NCBI RefSeq assembly: GCF_900215485.1
Contig: NZ_OCMZ01000001.1
Span: 620,001-684,000, forward strand
Length of the DNA: 64,000 nt
DNA from: Nitrosovibrio sp. Nv4
GTDB lineage: Bacteria; Pseudomonadota; Gammaproteobacteria; Burkholderiales; Nitrosomonadaceae
Reading direction: 5' to 3'
Below, piece by piece: positions 55,901 to 64,000 of this stretch. The position numbers and the translations under genes were made by a program. Position 1 is the stretch's first letter, and every line of letters starts with the position of its first letter. The notes below the pieces were generated by a model. That model searched no databases and was not told the origin of the DNA. It worked only from the letters and a program-made list of their open reading frames with translations.

Positions 55901-57979
55901 ATGCTGACGAGCATCGCGACAGCCAGTTATTCCATCGCTGCAGTGGCGCATTTTGCTCTGGCCGTGCTCCTGTTGACGAGTTGGCGGGGTCGTCTGCATG
56001 GGATAGTGCTGCCTGTCGCTTGTCTCCTTTCTGCGCTGTGGGCGGCATTGCTCGCGTCTCGAGCTATCCATGATCTTGCTCTATCTCTTTTGACAGATGT
56101 GCTGGAAATCCTAAGAAACGCAGGCTGGTCCGCGTTTTTAATTACATTGCTGGGGCTGTATCGACGGGAAAATTCATCATTTCCGAAGATGAGTCCGGTC
56201 ATGGCGGCAATCGTGGCGCTTTACGTTGGGTGCATTATTGCCGCCTTTTACTCTCACGGGAATTTCGACTTTTCGTCGCATGAAACGATCGACTTCATCA
56301 ACAACATTGTTGGAAGTCTGGCAATGGCAATACTCGGCATGATTCTGGTTGAGCAGCTTTACAGGAATACGCCTGTCAAGCAACGTTGGGGCATAAAATT
56401 CGCCTGCCTCGGCATAGGTGCAATTTTTGCTTATGATTTTTTTCTCTATAGCGACGCATTGCTCCTTAGGCAAGTGAACCCCGAAATCTGGGCCGCGCGC
56501 GGGATAGTTAATGCGCTGGTCGTTCCACTTATCGCCGTGTCGGCTGCACGTAATCCCCAATGGTCGGTCGGCATCACGGTGTCCCGTCGCATTCTCTTCT
56601 ATTCAGTCGCACTGTTTGGCGCCGCCGCATATCTGCTGACAATGGCCGCTGCCGGTTACTATCTGCGTTTTTTCGGGGGGGGCTGGGGCACGGTCATGCA
56701 GGTGAGTTTCCTGTTTGGCGCTGTGATTCTGCTATTGGTCGTACTGTTCTCGGGCACGTTGCGTTCCTGGCTCAGAGTCTTTATCAGTAAACATTTTTTC
56801 AGTTACAACTACGACTATCGGGAAGAATGGCTGCATTTTACGCGCACTCTCTCAGAGGGCGAACACGGACTGGGAGAACGCGTGATCCAGGCGTTGGCGC
56901 AACTGGTGGAAAGCCCCGGCGGCGGCTTGTGGTTATGCCGGGAATCCGGTAATTGCGAACCTGTAACACATTGGAATATGCCGTCGGCGGGCGGACTTGA
57001 GCCGCTGGATAGCCCTTTCTGTCTATTTCTGGGAAACAGGGAATGGGTGATTGATTTGCAGGAATACGCTGCAAATCCCGAAAAATATTCGGGAGTCCCC
57101 CTGCCCCAATGGTTGCCACACATCTACAGGGCGTGGCTTGTGGTACCACTGATCCAGCACCGGAAATTGTTTGGTTTTGTGGTGTTGGCGGAGCCGAGAA
57201 GCAGAGTCAAACTGAACTGGGAGGTGAGCGACCTGCTCAAGGTGGCCGGCAATCAGGCAGCAAGTTATCTTGCGCAGCATGAGGCGGCCAATGCGCTCAT
57301 GGTGGCGCGCCAGTTTGAGTCTTTTAACCGCATGTCGACTTTCGTCGTGCATGACTTGAAGAATCTGGTTTCCCAATTATCTCTTTTGCTTTCCAATGCC
57401 GAAAAACATAAGACAAATCCGGAGTTTCAGCGGGATATGGTCGAAACCGTATATCTCTCGGTTCAAAAGATGAAACGGCTCCTGGAAAAATTGAGCAGCA
57501 GCGATTCACCGGACAAAGCGGTTCCTCTCGTTATTGCGCGGTTGTTACAAGAGGCAGTAAAGAGCAAATCCGTTGCCGAGCCAAAACCCCTCCTTGATAT
57601 ACAGGATTCCAGCATTACAGTATGCGCAAACTCATCGCGCCTTGAACGCGTTCTCGGCCACCTGATTCAGAATGCGATTGAAGCGACTTCACGAAATGGG
57701 CAGGTCCAGGTTCGGCTGAAAAGAGAACAAGAATTTGCCATAGTCGAGATAAAGGACACGGGTCATGGAATGAGCGAAGAATTCATTCGTGAAAAGCTTT
57801 TCAAGCCGTTTGAATCCACGAAATCCGCCGGTATGGGGATAGGTGTCTTTGAAAGCAGGGAATATGTCTCTGAATTGGGCGGAAAACTGGAGGTTAGCAG
57901 CAGCGAATCGAATGGCACCGTTTTTCGCATCGTCCTGCCTCTTCATCAAGCAGATCAGGTCTTCAAAGCGGTTACATAG
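55901..57979 (+). CDS. prsK: XrtA/PEP-CTERM system histidine kinase PrsK
   Basis: A 692-residue sensor kinase. About nine N-terminal membrane helices (residues 1-290) are followed by a GAF-like region, then the kinase core: phosphoacceptor His near residue 484 in VVHDLKNLVSQLSLLL and the ATPase domain (RVLGHLIQNAIEAT, DTGHGMSEEFI, TKSAGMGIGVFESREYVSELGGKLEV). The start ATG 55901 fits the family. A G8 run at 56675-56682 codes for FGGGW in frame. Its partner PrsR lies 200 bp downstream. Confidence 0.92.
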   Translation: MLTSIATASYSIAAVAHFALAVLLLTSWRGRLHGIVLPVACLLSALWAALLASRAIHDLALSLLTDVLEILRNAGWSAFLITLLGLYRRENSSFPKMSPVMAAIVALYVGCIIAAFYSHGNFDFSSHETIDFINNIVGSLAMAILGMILVEQLYRNTPVKQRWGIKFACLGIGAIFAYDFFLYSDALLLRQVNPEIWAARGIVNALVVPLIAVSAARNPQWSVGITVSRRILFYSVALFGAAAYLLTMAAAGYYLRFFGGGWGTVMQVSFLFGAVILLLVVLFSGTLRSWLRVFISKHFFSYNYDYREEWLHFTRTLSEGEHGLGERVIQALAQLVESPGGGLWLCRESGNCEPVTHWNMPSAGGLEPLDSPFCLFLGNREWVIDLQEYAANPEKYSGVPLPQWLPHIYRAWLVVPLIQHRKLFGFVVLAEPRSRVKLNWEVSDLLKVAGNQAASYLAQHEAANALMVARQFESFNRMSTFVVHDLKNLVSQLSLLLSNAEKHKTNPEFQRDMVETVYLSVQKMKRLLEKLSSSDSPDKAVPLVIARLLQEAVKSKSVAEPKPLLDIQDSSITVCANSSRLERVLGHLIQNAIEATSRNGQVQVRLKREQEFAIVEIKDTGHGMSEEFIREKLFKPFESTKSAGMGIGVFESREYVSELGGKLEVSSSESNGTVFRIVLPLHQADQVFKAVT

Positions 57980-57983
57980 CGTG

Positions 57984-58148
57984 ATGATAAATTCGATACT
58001 CCTGGCAGATGACAGTAAGGTACGTCCGATCCAAGCGCGAAGCGAGCTGACAAACTATGTCATCTCATTCATTGGTCAATGCCTGGCGTTTAGAGTGTTG
58101 AGTAGCGTTTCGAATAGTAGATGTTTTTTAAGAAGCAAGTTGGATTGA
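57984..58148 (+). pseudogene. remnant of a receiver-domain gene
   Basis: Directly after prsK an ORF begins GTGATGATA and reads MINSILLADDSKVRP, the typical start of a response-regulator receiver (beta-1 strand and acidic Asp pair). After about 14 codons it loses all receiver character and stops at 58148. It looks like the 5' stub of a deleted gene between prsK and prsR. Chance similarity cannot be excluded. Confidence 0.35.
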
Positions 58149-58182
58149 TCCATATCAGTATCCGTTAATGAAGAGGACCCAA

Positions 58183-59535
58183 GTGAGTCAAGATAAAAAG
58201 AGTCTGTTAATAATTGAAGATGACCCGGGCCTTCAGCGCCAGATGCGCTGGAGCTTTGATGCTCATGAGGTGCTGGTTGCAAGTGATCGTGAAAGCGCCC
58301 TCGCTCTGGTTCGGCGGCATGAGCCGGCTGTTGTTACCATGGATTTGGGACTTCCCCCCGACCCCGACGGCGCTTCGGAAGGACTGGCTACGCTGGCCCA
58401 GATTCTTGAGCTTGCGCCAGACACCAAAGTGATTGTTTTAACCGGCAATCAGGATCACGGAAACGCGTTAAAGGCTATCGGCGCCGGCGCTTACGATTTT
58501 CACCAGAAACCTTTTGACCCGGACATGCTGGGCCTGGTGGTGGAAAGAGCTTACTACTTGTATGCATTGCAGCAAGAGAACCTCAGATTGTTGCAAACCC
58601 AGGCGTATTCACTTATCGGTGGAATTTTAACCCGCGACCCGGCGCTGGTTAAGGTGTGTCGCAACGTCGAAAAAGTGGCGCCATCGGATGCCACAGTTAT
58701 ACTATTGGGCGAGAGCGGCACAGGTAAGGAAATTCTGGCAAGAGCGCTTCACCAATCCAGCGCCAGGCGAGAGAAACGCTTCATGGCGATCAACTGTGCA
58801 GCGATTCCCGAAACGCTTCTGGAAAGCGAATTATTTGGCTATGAAAAAGGTGCCTACACTGGAGCGGTCAAACAGACTCCGGGTAAAATTGAATTGGCGA
58901 ATGAAGGTACTTTTTTTCTTGACGAGGTCGGTGATTTGCCCATGCCGTTACAGGCAAAACTTCTCCGCTTTTTGCAGGAAAGGGTAATCGAAAGAGTCGG
59001 AGGGCGTAAAGAAATCCCGGTCGACGTCCGTATTGTTTGCGCAACGCACCAGAACCTGAAGAAACTGATAGAAGAAGGCCGTTTTCGTGAAGACCTTTAT
59101 TACCGTCTGAGCGAAATCGTTATCACAATTCCTCCATTACGAGAGCGGGTGGGAGATGCAGCGCTGCTTGCGCATCACTTCAAGAATAAGTTCAGTGCCC
59201 AGGAGAGGCGGCCCTCCCTCAATTTCAGCCAGGAAGCGCTTGCGGCGATTGAAAGCCATCCCTGGCCGGGCAATGTGCGGGAAATGGAGAACTGCATCAA
59301 GCGCGCCGTAATCATGGCTGATGGTCCCATCATCAGCGCGGATGATCTCGGGTTGCAGGCTTCAGCCGGTTCAACGGAACCAATCAACCTCCGTCAGGTG
59401 CGTGACAAGGCAGAACGCGATGCCTTGATGAAAGCGCTGGCAAGAGTGGATGGGAATGTGGTCAAGGCGGCGGAACTGCTGGGCGTCAGCCGCCCCACCA
59501 TATACGATCTGATGAGTCGGCACCGTCTAAAATAG
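58183..59535 (+). CDS. prsR: XrtA/PEP-CTERM system response regulator PrsR
   Basis: A 450-residue sigma-54-dependent activator. The receiver has the acidic pair in LLIIEDDPGLQ and phosphoacceptor Asp54 (VVTMDLGLPPD). The AAA+ domain has Walker A GESGTGKEILARAL (about 176-189), GAYTGA, which contacts sigma-54 (Tyr for the common Phe), and Walker B FFLDEVGDLPM. A Fis-type HTH ends the protein (AAELLGVSRPTIYDLMSRH). GTG 58183 sits five to six bases behind AAGAGGA; ATG 58168 is the alternative. It should activate PEP-CTERM and exopolysaccharide genes through RpoN. Confidence 0.93.
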   Translation: MSQDKKSLLIIEDDPGLQRQMRWSFDAHEVLVASDRESALALVRRHEPAVVTMDLGLPPDPDGASEGLATLAQILELAPDTKVIVLTGNQDHGNALKAIGAGAYDFHQKPFDPDMLGLVVERAYYLYALQQENLRLLQTQAYSLIGGILTRDPALVKVCRNVEKVAPSDATVILLGESGTGKEILARALHQSSARREKRFMAINCAAIPETLLESELFGYEKGAYTGAVKQTPGKIELANEGTFFLDEVGDLPMPLQAKLLRFLQERVIERVGGRKEIPVDVRIVCATHQNLKKLIEEGRFREDLYYRLSEIVITIPPLRERVGDAALLAHHFKNKFSAQERRPSLNFSQEALAAIESHPWPGNVREMENCIKRAVIMADGPIISADDLGLQASAGSTEPINLRQVRDKAERDALMKALARVDGNVVKAAELLGVSRPTIYDLMSRHRLK

Positions 59536-59547
59536 ACCCAGCTATAT

Positions 59548-59581
59548 ATAACATCTTTTAAGCAATAACATCTTTCAAGCT
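59548..59581. repeat. 17-bp imperfect tandem repeat
   Basis: ATAACATCTTTTAAGCA is followed at once by ATAACATCTTTCAAGCT, two copies differing at two positions, between prsR and the acyl-CoA ligase. It may be a regulator site or a simple duplication. Confidence 0.6.
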
Positions 59582-59611
59582 CTCTCTTTTACCTGCCGGC
59601 TTCTTATTCCG

Positions 59612-61201
59612 ATGACAGACCTCCTCCACGAGTTCATTTTTAGATCCGCTGATCGTTTTCCCGACCAGCAAGCGTTGATTCATCAGAAAAACCGGATAAG
59701 CTATGCCGACCTGGCCAAGGATATTAATTCAGTTGGCGCGGCCATGCTGGCTTTGGGACTTGGCCGGGCGGAGCGCGTTGCCGTTTATCTGGAAAAGCGC
59801 CTGGAAACCGTTATCGCCCTATTCGGCGCGACAGCGGCGGGCGGTGTTTTCGTACCGGTCAACCCGCTCCTGAAACCGGAACAGGTCGCTTATATCCTGC
59901 GCGATTGCAATGTAAGGATTCTGGTGACCTCAGCCGACCGGTTAAAACTGCTCTCCACGGTTTTAAGCCAGTGTCACGACCTGCACGCAGTGATGGTGGT
60001 CAATCCTGCAGCGGCTCCAACGACCATTTCGGGTCTGAACATCGTACCTTGGGAGAACGCGCTCGTTGAAGGCGGGCACATCAAGGCCCATCATAGTAAT
60101 AGTATCGACGGCGATATGGCCGCCATTCTTTACACTTCCGGAAGCACCGGAAAGCCAAAAGGTGTAGTTCTTTCCCACCGCAACATGGTGGCAGGAGCAA
60201 AGAGCGTAGCCCAGTACTTGAAAAATACCCCGGATGACAGGATTCTGTCGGTACTGCCGCTGAGTTTTGACTACGGGCTCAGCCAGCTTACCACGGCATT
60301 TCATGTCGGCGCTACCGGCGTCCTGATGAATTATCTGCTTCCGAGGGATATCATCGATACCGTTGAGGAAGAGAAGATCACAGGTCTTGCTGCCGTGCCT
60401 CCCTTGTGGATTGAATTGACCCGATTGAACTGGCCAGGGAATATTTCGCTGCGTTATATTACCAATTCCGGCGGCGCTATGCCGCGCGCGACGCTCGACT
60501 CGTTGCGCAGTGCCCTTCCCGGTACCGCCATATATCTTATGTATGGCCTGACTGAAGCGTTTCGGTCGACTTTTCTCCCCCCGGAGGAAGTGCAGACGCG
60601 TCCCGACTCCATAGGCAAGGCCATTCCAAACGCCGAAGTGATGGTGGTGCGCGACGATGGGTCGCTCTGCACTGCGGGAGAACCGGGAGAGCTGGTGCAT
60701 CGGGGCGCGCTGGTTTCGATGGGATATTGGAACGATCCGGAAAAGACTGCTGAACGTTTCAAACCCGTTCCATCCCAGCAATCCGGGCTGACTATTCCCG
60801 AATTGGCGGTATGGTCGGGCGATACCGTACGGATGGATGAAGAAGGCTTCCTGTATTTCATCGGGCGCCGCGACGAAATGATCAAGACGTCCGGTTATCG
60901 TGTCAGCCCTACCGAAGTCGAAGAAGTGATCTATGGCACTGAACTGGTGGGAGAAGCTGCTGCGGTCGGCGTCCCTCACCCGGTGTTGGGTCAGGCTATC
61001 GTTTTGATCACAACGCCCCGGGCGGGCACGAAGCTTGACCAGGACGCATTGCTGGCGGCCTGCAAGCTTCAGCTTCCCGCGTTTATGCTGCCCAGCCGGA
61101 TCGAATGCAGGGAGGGCAGTTTACCCCGCAACCCTAACGGCAAAATTGATCGCAGACTCCTTGCACAGGAACTGCAGGATGCCATGGAACCTGAGGTATG
61201 A
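59612..61201 (+). CDS. acyl-CoA ligase (AMP-forming), exosortase A system-associated
   Basis: A 529-residue adenylate-forming enzyme. Core motifs are AILYTSGSTGKPKGVVLSHRN (A3, about 170-190), YGLTEAFRSTFLPPEE (A5), SGDTVRMDEEGFLYFIGRRDEMIKTSGYRVSP (A7-A8) and NPNGKIDRR with the catalytic Lys (A10). It matches the ligase family found only in XrtA loci. It overlaps the next gene (ATGA at 61198) and probably activates an acyl or amino-acid group for modification of the polysaccharide, although the substrate is unknown. Confidence 0.92.
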   Translation: MTDLLHEFIFRSADRFPDQQALIHQKNRISYADLAKDINSVGAAMLALGLGRAERVAVYLEKRLETVIALFGATAAGGVFVPVNPLLKPEQVAYILRDCNVRILVTSADRLKLLSTVLSQCHDLHAVMVVNPAAAPTTISGLNIVPWENALVEGGHIKAHHSNSIDGDMAAILYTSGSTGKPKGVVLSHRNMVAGAKSVAQYLKNTPDDRILSVLPLSFDYGLSQLTTAFHVGATGVLMNYLLPRDIIDTVEEEKITGLAAVPPLWIELTRLNWPGNISLRYITNSGGAMPRATLDSLRSALPGTAIYLMYGLTEAFRSTFLPPEEVQTRPDSIGKAIPNAEVMVVRDDGSLCTAGEPGELVHRGALVSMGYWNDPEKTAERFKPVPSQQSGLTIPELAVWSGDTVRMDEEGFLYFIGRRDEMIKTSGYRVSPTEVEEVIYGTELVGEAAAVGVPHPVLGQAIVLITTPRAGTKLDQDALLAACKLQLPAFMLPSRIECREGSLPRNPNGKIDRRLLAQELQDAMEPEV

Positions 61202-62433
61202 GTAATGTTCGGCCGAAGCACGCGCCCGCCATTCAATTTCCAGTTCGCGACGACTGTCTTCAGATCGGGGGCATGTCCCTCATCCGCTTGGCGCAGCGAG
61301 TAGGCAGAACTCCATTCTACGCTTATGACCGGCAACGGATTACCGGACGGGTTGCCCTTCTGCGTCAACATCTGCCTGCAGAGATTCACCTCCACTACGC
61401 GATGAAGGCGAATCCCATGCCTGCGGTCGTGCAGCATATGGCGAGCTTGGTGGATGGGATAGATGTGGCATCGGCAGGCGAAATGAAAATCGCGCTCGAT
61501 ACGCCAACGTCTTCGTGTCAGATCAGTTTTGCCGGACCAGGAAAGGCCGACAACGAACTTTCCTCCGCGATTGCCGCAGGCATCGTCCTGAACATGGAGT
61601 CAGAGCAGGAAATGGAGCGTATTGCCAAACTGGGGAATCACTTGGGCATACGTCCTAAGGTAGCGGTTCGTGTCAATCCGGATTTCGAACTCAAATCCTC
61701 CAGCATGAAAATGGGCGGCGGCCCGAAGCAATTTGGCGTCGACGCAGAGCGGGTCCCCGCCATGCTTGCCCGGATAGGGAAACTTGGGCTGGATTTCGAA
61801 GGGTTTCATATTTTCAGTGGTTCACAAAACCTGAAGGTGGCGGCCCTTCAAGAATCCCATGAAAAAACAATCCAGCTCGGCATCGCGCTTGCCGAACACG
61901 CCCCCGGTCCAGTTCGTTTGTTGAATATCGGTGGCGGTTTCGGTGTACCGTATTTCCCAGGCGATGAAGCATTGGACGTGGCGGCGGTCGGCAAAAACCT
62001 GCGGCAGCTCATGCCTGAGGTCAAACGGCAGCTTCCAGACGCGCGCGTAGTGATCGAGCTCGGACGGTATCTGGTAGCGGAGGCTGGCATTTATGTCTGC
62101 CGGGTACTCGAACGAAAAGAATCCAGGGGGCAATTGTTCCTGGTGACTGATGGCGGCTTGCATCATCATCTCGCCGCTTCCGGAAATTTTGGCCAGGTGA
62201 TCCGCAAGAATTATCCTGTTGTCGTCGGCAATCGGGTGGAAAGCGCAGAACGGGAAATTGTTTCGGTTGTGGGGCCGCTTTGCACGCCGCTGGATCTGCT
62301 GGCGGACAGGATGGAAATGAGCAAAGCGGAAGCGGGCGACTTGATTGTCGTTTTTCAGTCGGGCGCTTACGGCTTGACCGCGAGTCCGACGGCATTCCTC
62401 AGCCATCCGGCACCCGCAGAAGTGCTGGTTTAG
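61198..62433 (+). CDS. PLP-dependent decarboxylase, exosortase A system-associated
   Basis: A 411-residue fold-type III decarboxylase related to diaminopimelate and ornithine decarboxylases. The PLP Lys lies in HYAMKANPMPAVVQ (about 62-75). Phosphate and substrate segments are GFHIFSGSQN, LNIGGGFGVPY, ELGRYLVAEAGIYVCRV and GPLCTPLDLLADR. It may supply an amine to the acyl-ligase product. Coupled to the ligase by an ATGA overlap. It differs from LysA by its context and lacks a lysine-pathway neighbour. Confidence 0.92.
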   Translation: MSNVRPKHAPAIQFPVRDDCLQIGGMSLIRLAQRVGRTPFYAYDRQRITGRVALLRQHLPAEIHLHYAMKANPMPAVVQHMASLVDGIDVASAGEMKIALDTPTSSCQISFAGPGKADNELSSAIAAGIVLNMESEQEMERIAKLGNHLGIRPKVAVRVNPDFELKSSSMKMGGGPKQFGVDAERVPAMLARIGKLGLDFEGFHIFSGSQNLKVAALQESHEKTIQLGIALAEHAPGPVRLLNIGGGFGVPYFPGDEALDVAAVGKNLRQLMPEVKRQLPDARVVIELGRYLVAEAGIYVCRVLERKESRGQLFLVTDGGLHHHLAASGNFGQVIRKNYPVVVGNRVESAEREIVSVVGPLCTPLDLLADRMEMSKAEAGDLIVVFQSGAYGLTASPTAFLSHPAPAEVLV

Positions 62434-62553
62434 TAACAACAGCAACATTTATGGATTTCGCGACGCAGCGCCATCCATTCACGCGCATGGCAGGAAGCCA
62501 GCAATTACCAAAAGCATGGGAAGGATAATGTTCAAAAAAAACGGAGAGTTGCT

Positions 62554-64000
62554 GTGAGCGGATTGTGCGGCTGGATAGGTCATGGTAATTCCGTTGCTGA
62601 AAACTTGCAGCTTGTCCGGCTAATGGCCGGGCCGCTAGCCCGTGCCGACGGCAGTGGTGCGCATACATCTGCAGGAGTCAATGGCGCTCTGGCAGTGGTC
62701 GCGCATGCCCATAGTGCCAGTATTTATCAAAAGGACGGGCTTCACGTTGCATTATGGGGACGAGCCGGCTTTCTCGAACCGCGCCTGGCCCAGCTTGCGC
62801 AATCCGAGGGTGTTGCAAAAACACTGGCTGACAATTGGAGGGAAAGAAGGGATAAAATTTTTACGAGTCTGACAGGCGCGTTTTCCTGCTGCATCCTGGA
62901 CGAAAACGCCAATGAGGTCGCACTGGCAACCGACCGTATGGGTACATACCCCATTTCCTATGAGGCGTCAGCAGGAGGATTGGTCTTCGGCTCCTCGGCG
63001 GACGCCATAAACTTGCACCCGATGATTAAATCGGAGATTGCGCCGCAGAGCTTGTACAACTACGTTTATTTTCACATGGTGCCGGGCCCCGACACGATTT
63101 ATCAGGGGCAGAAGCGCCTTTTGCCTGGTGAATATCTGGTTTATCGAAACGGAAGTGTTGAGGCTGGCCAGTATTGGGAAATGAAATTCCTGGAAGATGA
63201 CAGGCGTCCTTTTCAGGAGCTCCAGCAGGATTTTCTGAACGTATTACGTTCAAGTGTGCGCGATGCGGCTGGAGATCAGGAGGTCGGTGCTTTTCTTAGC
63301 GGCGGAACCGACAGCTCGACGATAGCTGGAATATTGGGCGAAGTAACCGGACAACCGGCGCGCACGTATTCCATTGGTTTCGATGCCTCCGGTTATGATG
63401 AAATGGAATACGCGCGCATTGCAGCGAGACATTTCGCTACCCGGCACCAGGAATACTATGTCACGCCCGAGGACATCGTGGCCGCCATTCCTCAGGTTGC
63501 TGCGATTTTCGATCAACCTTTCGGTAACTCTTCCGCAATACCCGCCTATTATTGTGCGCGCATGGCTAAAGCTGACGGTCTGACCATGATGCTGGGGGAG
63601 ATGGGGGGGACGAACTATTCGGCGGCAATGTTCGTTATGCCAAGCAGCATCTGTTTTCCCTCTATGAGCAAGCGCCGTCCCTGGTGCGCAAGGGAATTAT
63701 TGAGCCGCTGGTTTTCGGCGTTCCCGGCGGAGCGGCCTTGCCGCTGATAAGCAAGGCCCGCAGTTATATCGAGCAGGCATCGATCCCGATGCCGGCGCGT
63801 ACGGAGACTTATAATTTGCTGGACCGCTACGGTCATGGAGCTGTTTTTACCCGGGAATTTCTGGATACGGTAAACCCCGGCTATCCGGCTGGCCTTTTAA
63901 GCGAAATCTACCACCGGGGCAATGCCAAAAGTTTGATAAACCGCATGCTCGCTTTCGATCGAAAGTTCACGCTTGCGGATAATGATCTGCCCAAAGTAGC
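62554..64000 (+). pseudogene. XrtA-associated amidotransferase, frameshifted and cut by window edge
   Basis: Asparagine-synthase-like protein starting at GTG 62554. The N-terminal Ntn domain begins MSGLCGWIG, so Cys is residue 5, not residue 2 as needed for glutaminase activity. The synthetase domain has VGAFLSGGTDSSTIAGILG. The frame is intact to about 63593, where CTGGGGGAG should read CTGGGGGGAG to give the family LGGDGGDELFGG motif; one G is missing from the 63594-63598 run. The restored frame then codes for normal sequence (NVRYAKQHLFSLYE onward) to the window end. Unrepaired translation stops at 63747 after 397 codons. Confidence 0.85.

Noticed and set aside
59963-60979. 338-codon ORF on the minus strand
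   Set aside because: It lies entirely antisense to the acyl-CoA ligase, has His/Arg-rich shadow composition and no domain; the plus-strand gene is certain.

Overview
The window looks like chromosome from a betaproteobacterium, most likely a Nitrosospira-like member of the Nitrosomonadaceae. This is inferred from gene order and protein character, since no 16S gene is present. The supporting features are the tolQRAB-pal-cpoB-queE-queC block, hemCDXY, an orphan rnfB-like gene next to nth, paired small c-type cytochromes, a bpt-type leucyltransferase, and an exosortase A (XrtA/PEP-CTERM) exopolysaccharide locus. Most of the 64 kb is conserved housekeeping sequence with tight operons, including many ATGA or GTGA stop/start overlaps.

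Layout. 1-3.1 kb: 5' part of dnaE and a YheT-type hydrolase, both on the minus strand. 3.6-5.1 kb: a small secreted protein and a SUMF1-fold protein. 5.26-5.34 kb: tRNA-Lys(TTT) on the minus strand with its promoter. 5.5-9.7 kb: thiO, yebC and ruvCAB. 9.9-16.7 kb: ybgC, the Tol-Pal envelope system, queE and queC. 16.8-18.2 kb: the N-degron transferases aat and bpt. 18.3-19.2 kb: a kinesin-light-chain-like TPR protein on the minus strand. 19.5-22.4 kb: pyrD, rnfB-like, nth and a DUF1841 gene. 22.4-22.6 kb: a possible non-autonomous palindromic element. 22.6-33.2 kb, all minus strand: two cytochromes c, uup, a divergent pyrophosphatase, corC, ybeY, phoH, a 102-bp tandem repeat, miaB and ppc. 33.3-37.3 kb: the hemC-hemD-hemX-hemY operon. 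37.4-42.4 kb: a ferredoxin reductase, a YeeZ-like SDR protein, cutA, dsbD and a TlpA-like thioredoxin. 42.7-50.7 kb: envelope and transport genes, namely a DUF2490 protein, a TauE/SafE permease, a DUF2784 protein, a 1043-residue AsmA/DUF748 protein and a phosphate-selective porin behind a clear Pho box. 51-53.5 kb: a DUF2024 protein, a trypsin-like secreted protease and two tandem atypical response regulators. 54.3-64 kb: the XrtA-associated exopolysaccharide locus, with a priming glycosyltransferase, the PrsK/PrsR two-component system, an acyl-CoA ligase, a PLP decarboxylase and an amidotransferase broken by a one-base frameshift.

Points that repay a second look are the amidotransferase frameshift at a poly-G tract, the tandem degenerate receivers, a receiver-gene remnant between prsK and prsR, the Pho box, the 102-bp repeats between miaB and phoH, the MITE-like inverted-repeat element, a ruvC with no canonical start codon, and a pyrophosphatase that has lost a usual active-site arginine. 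I do not see a complete novel system. The XrtA locus continues past the right edge; neither the exosortase gene nor any PEP-CTERM substrate lies inside the window.
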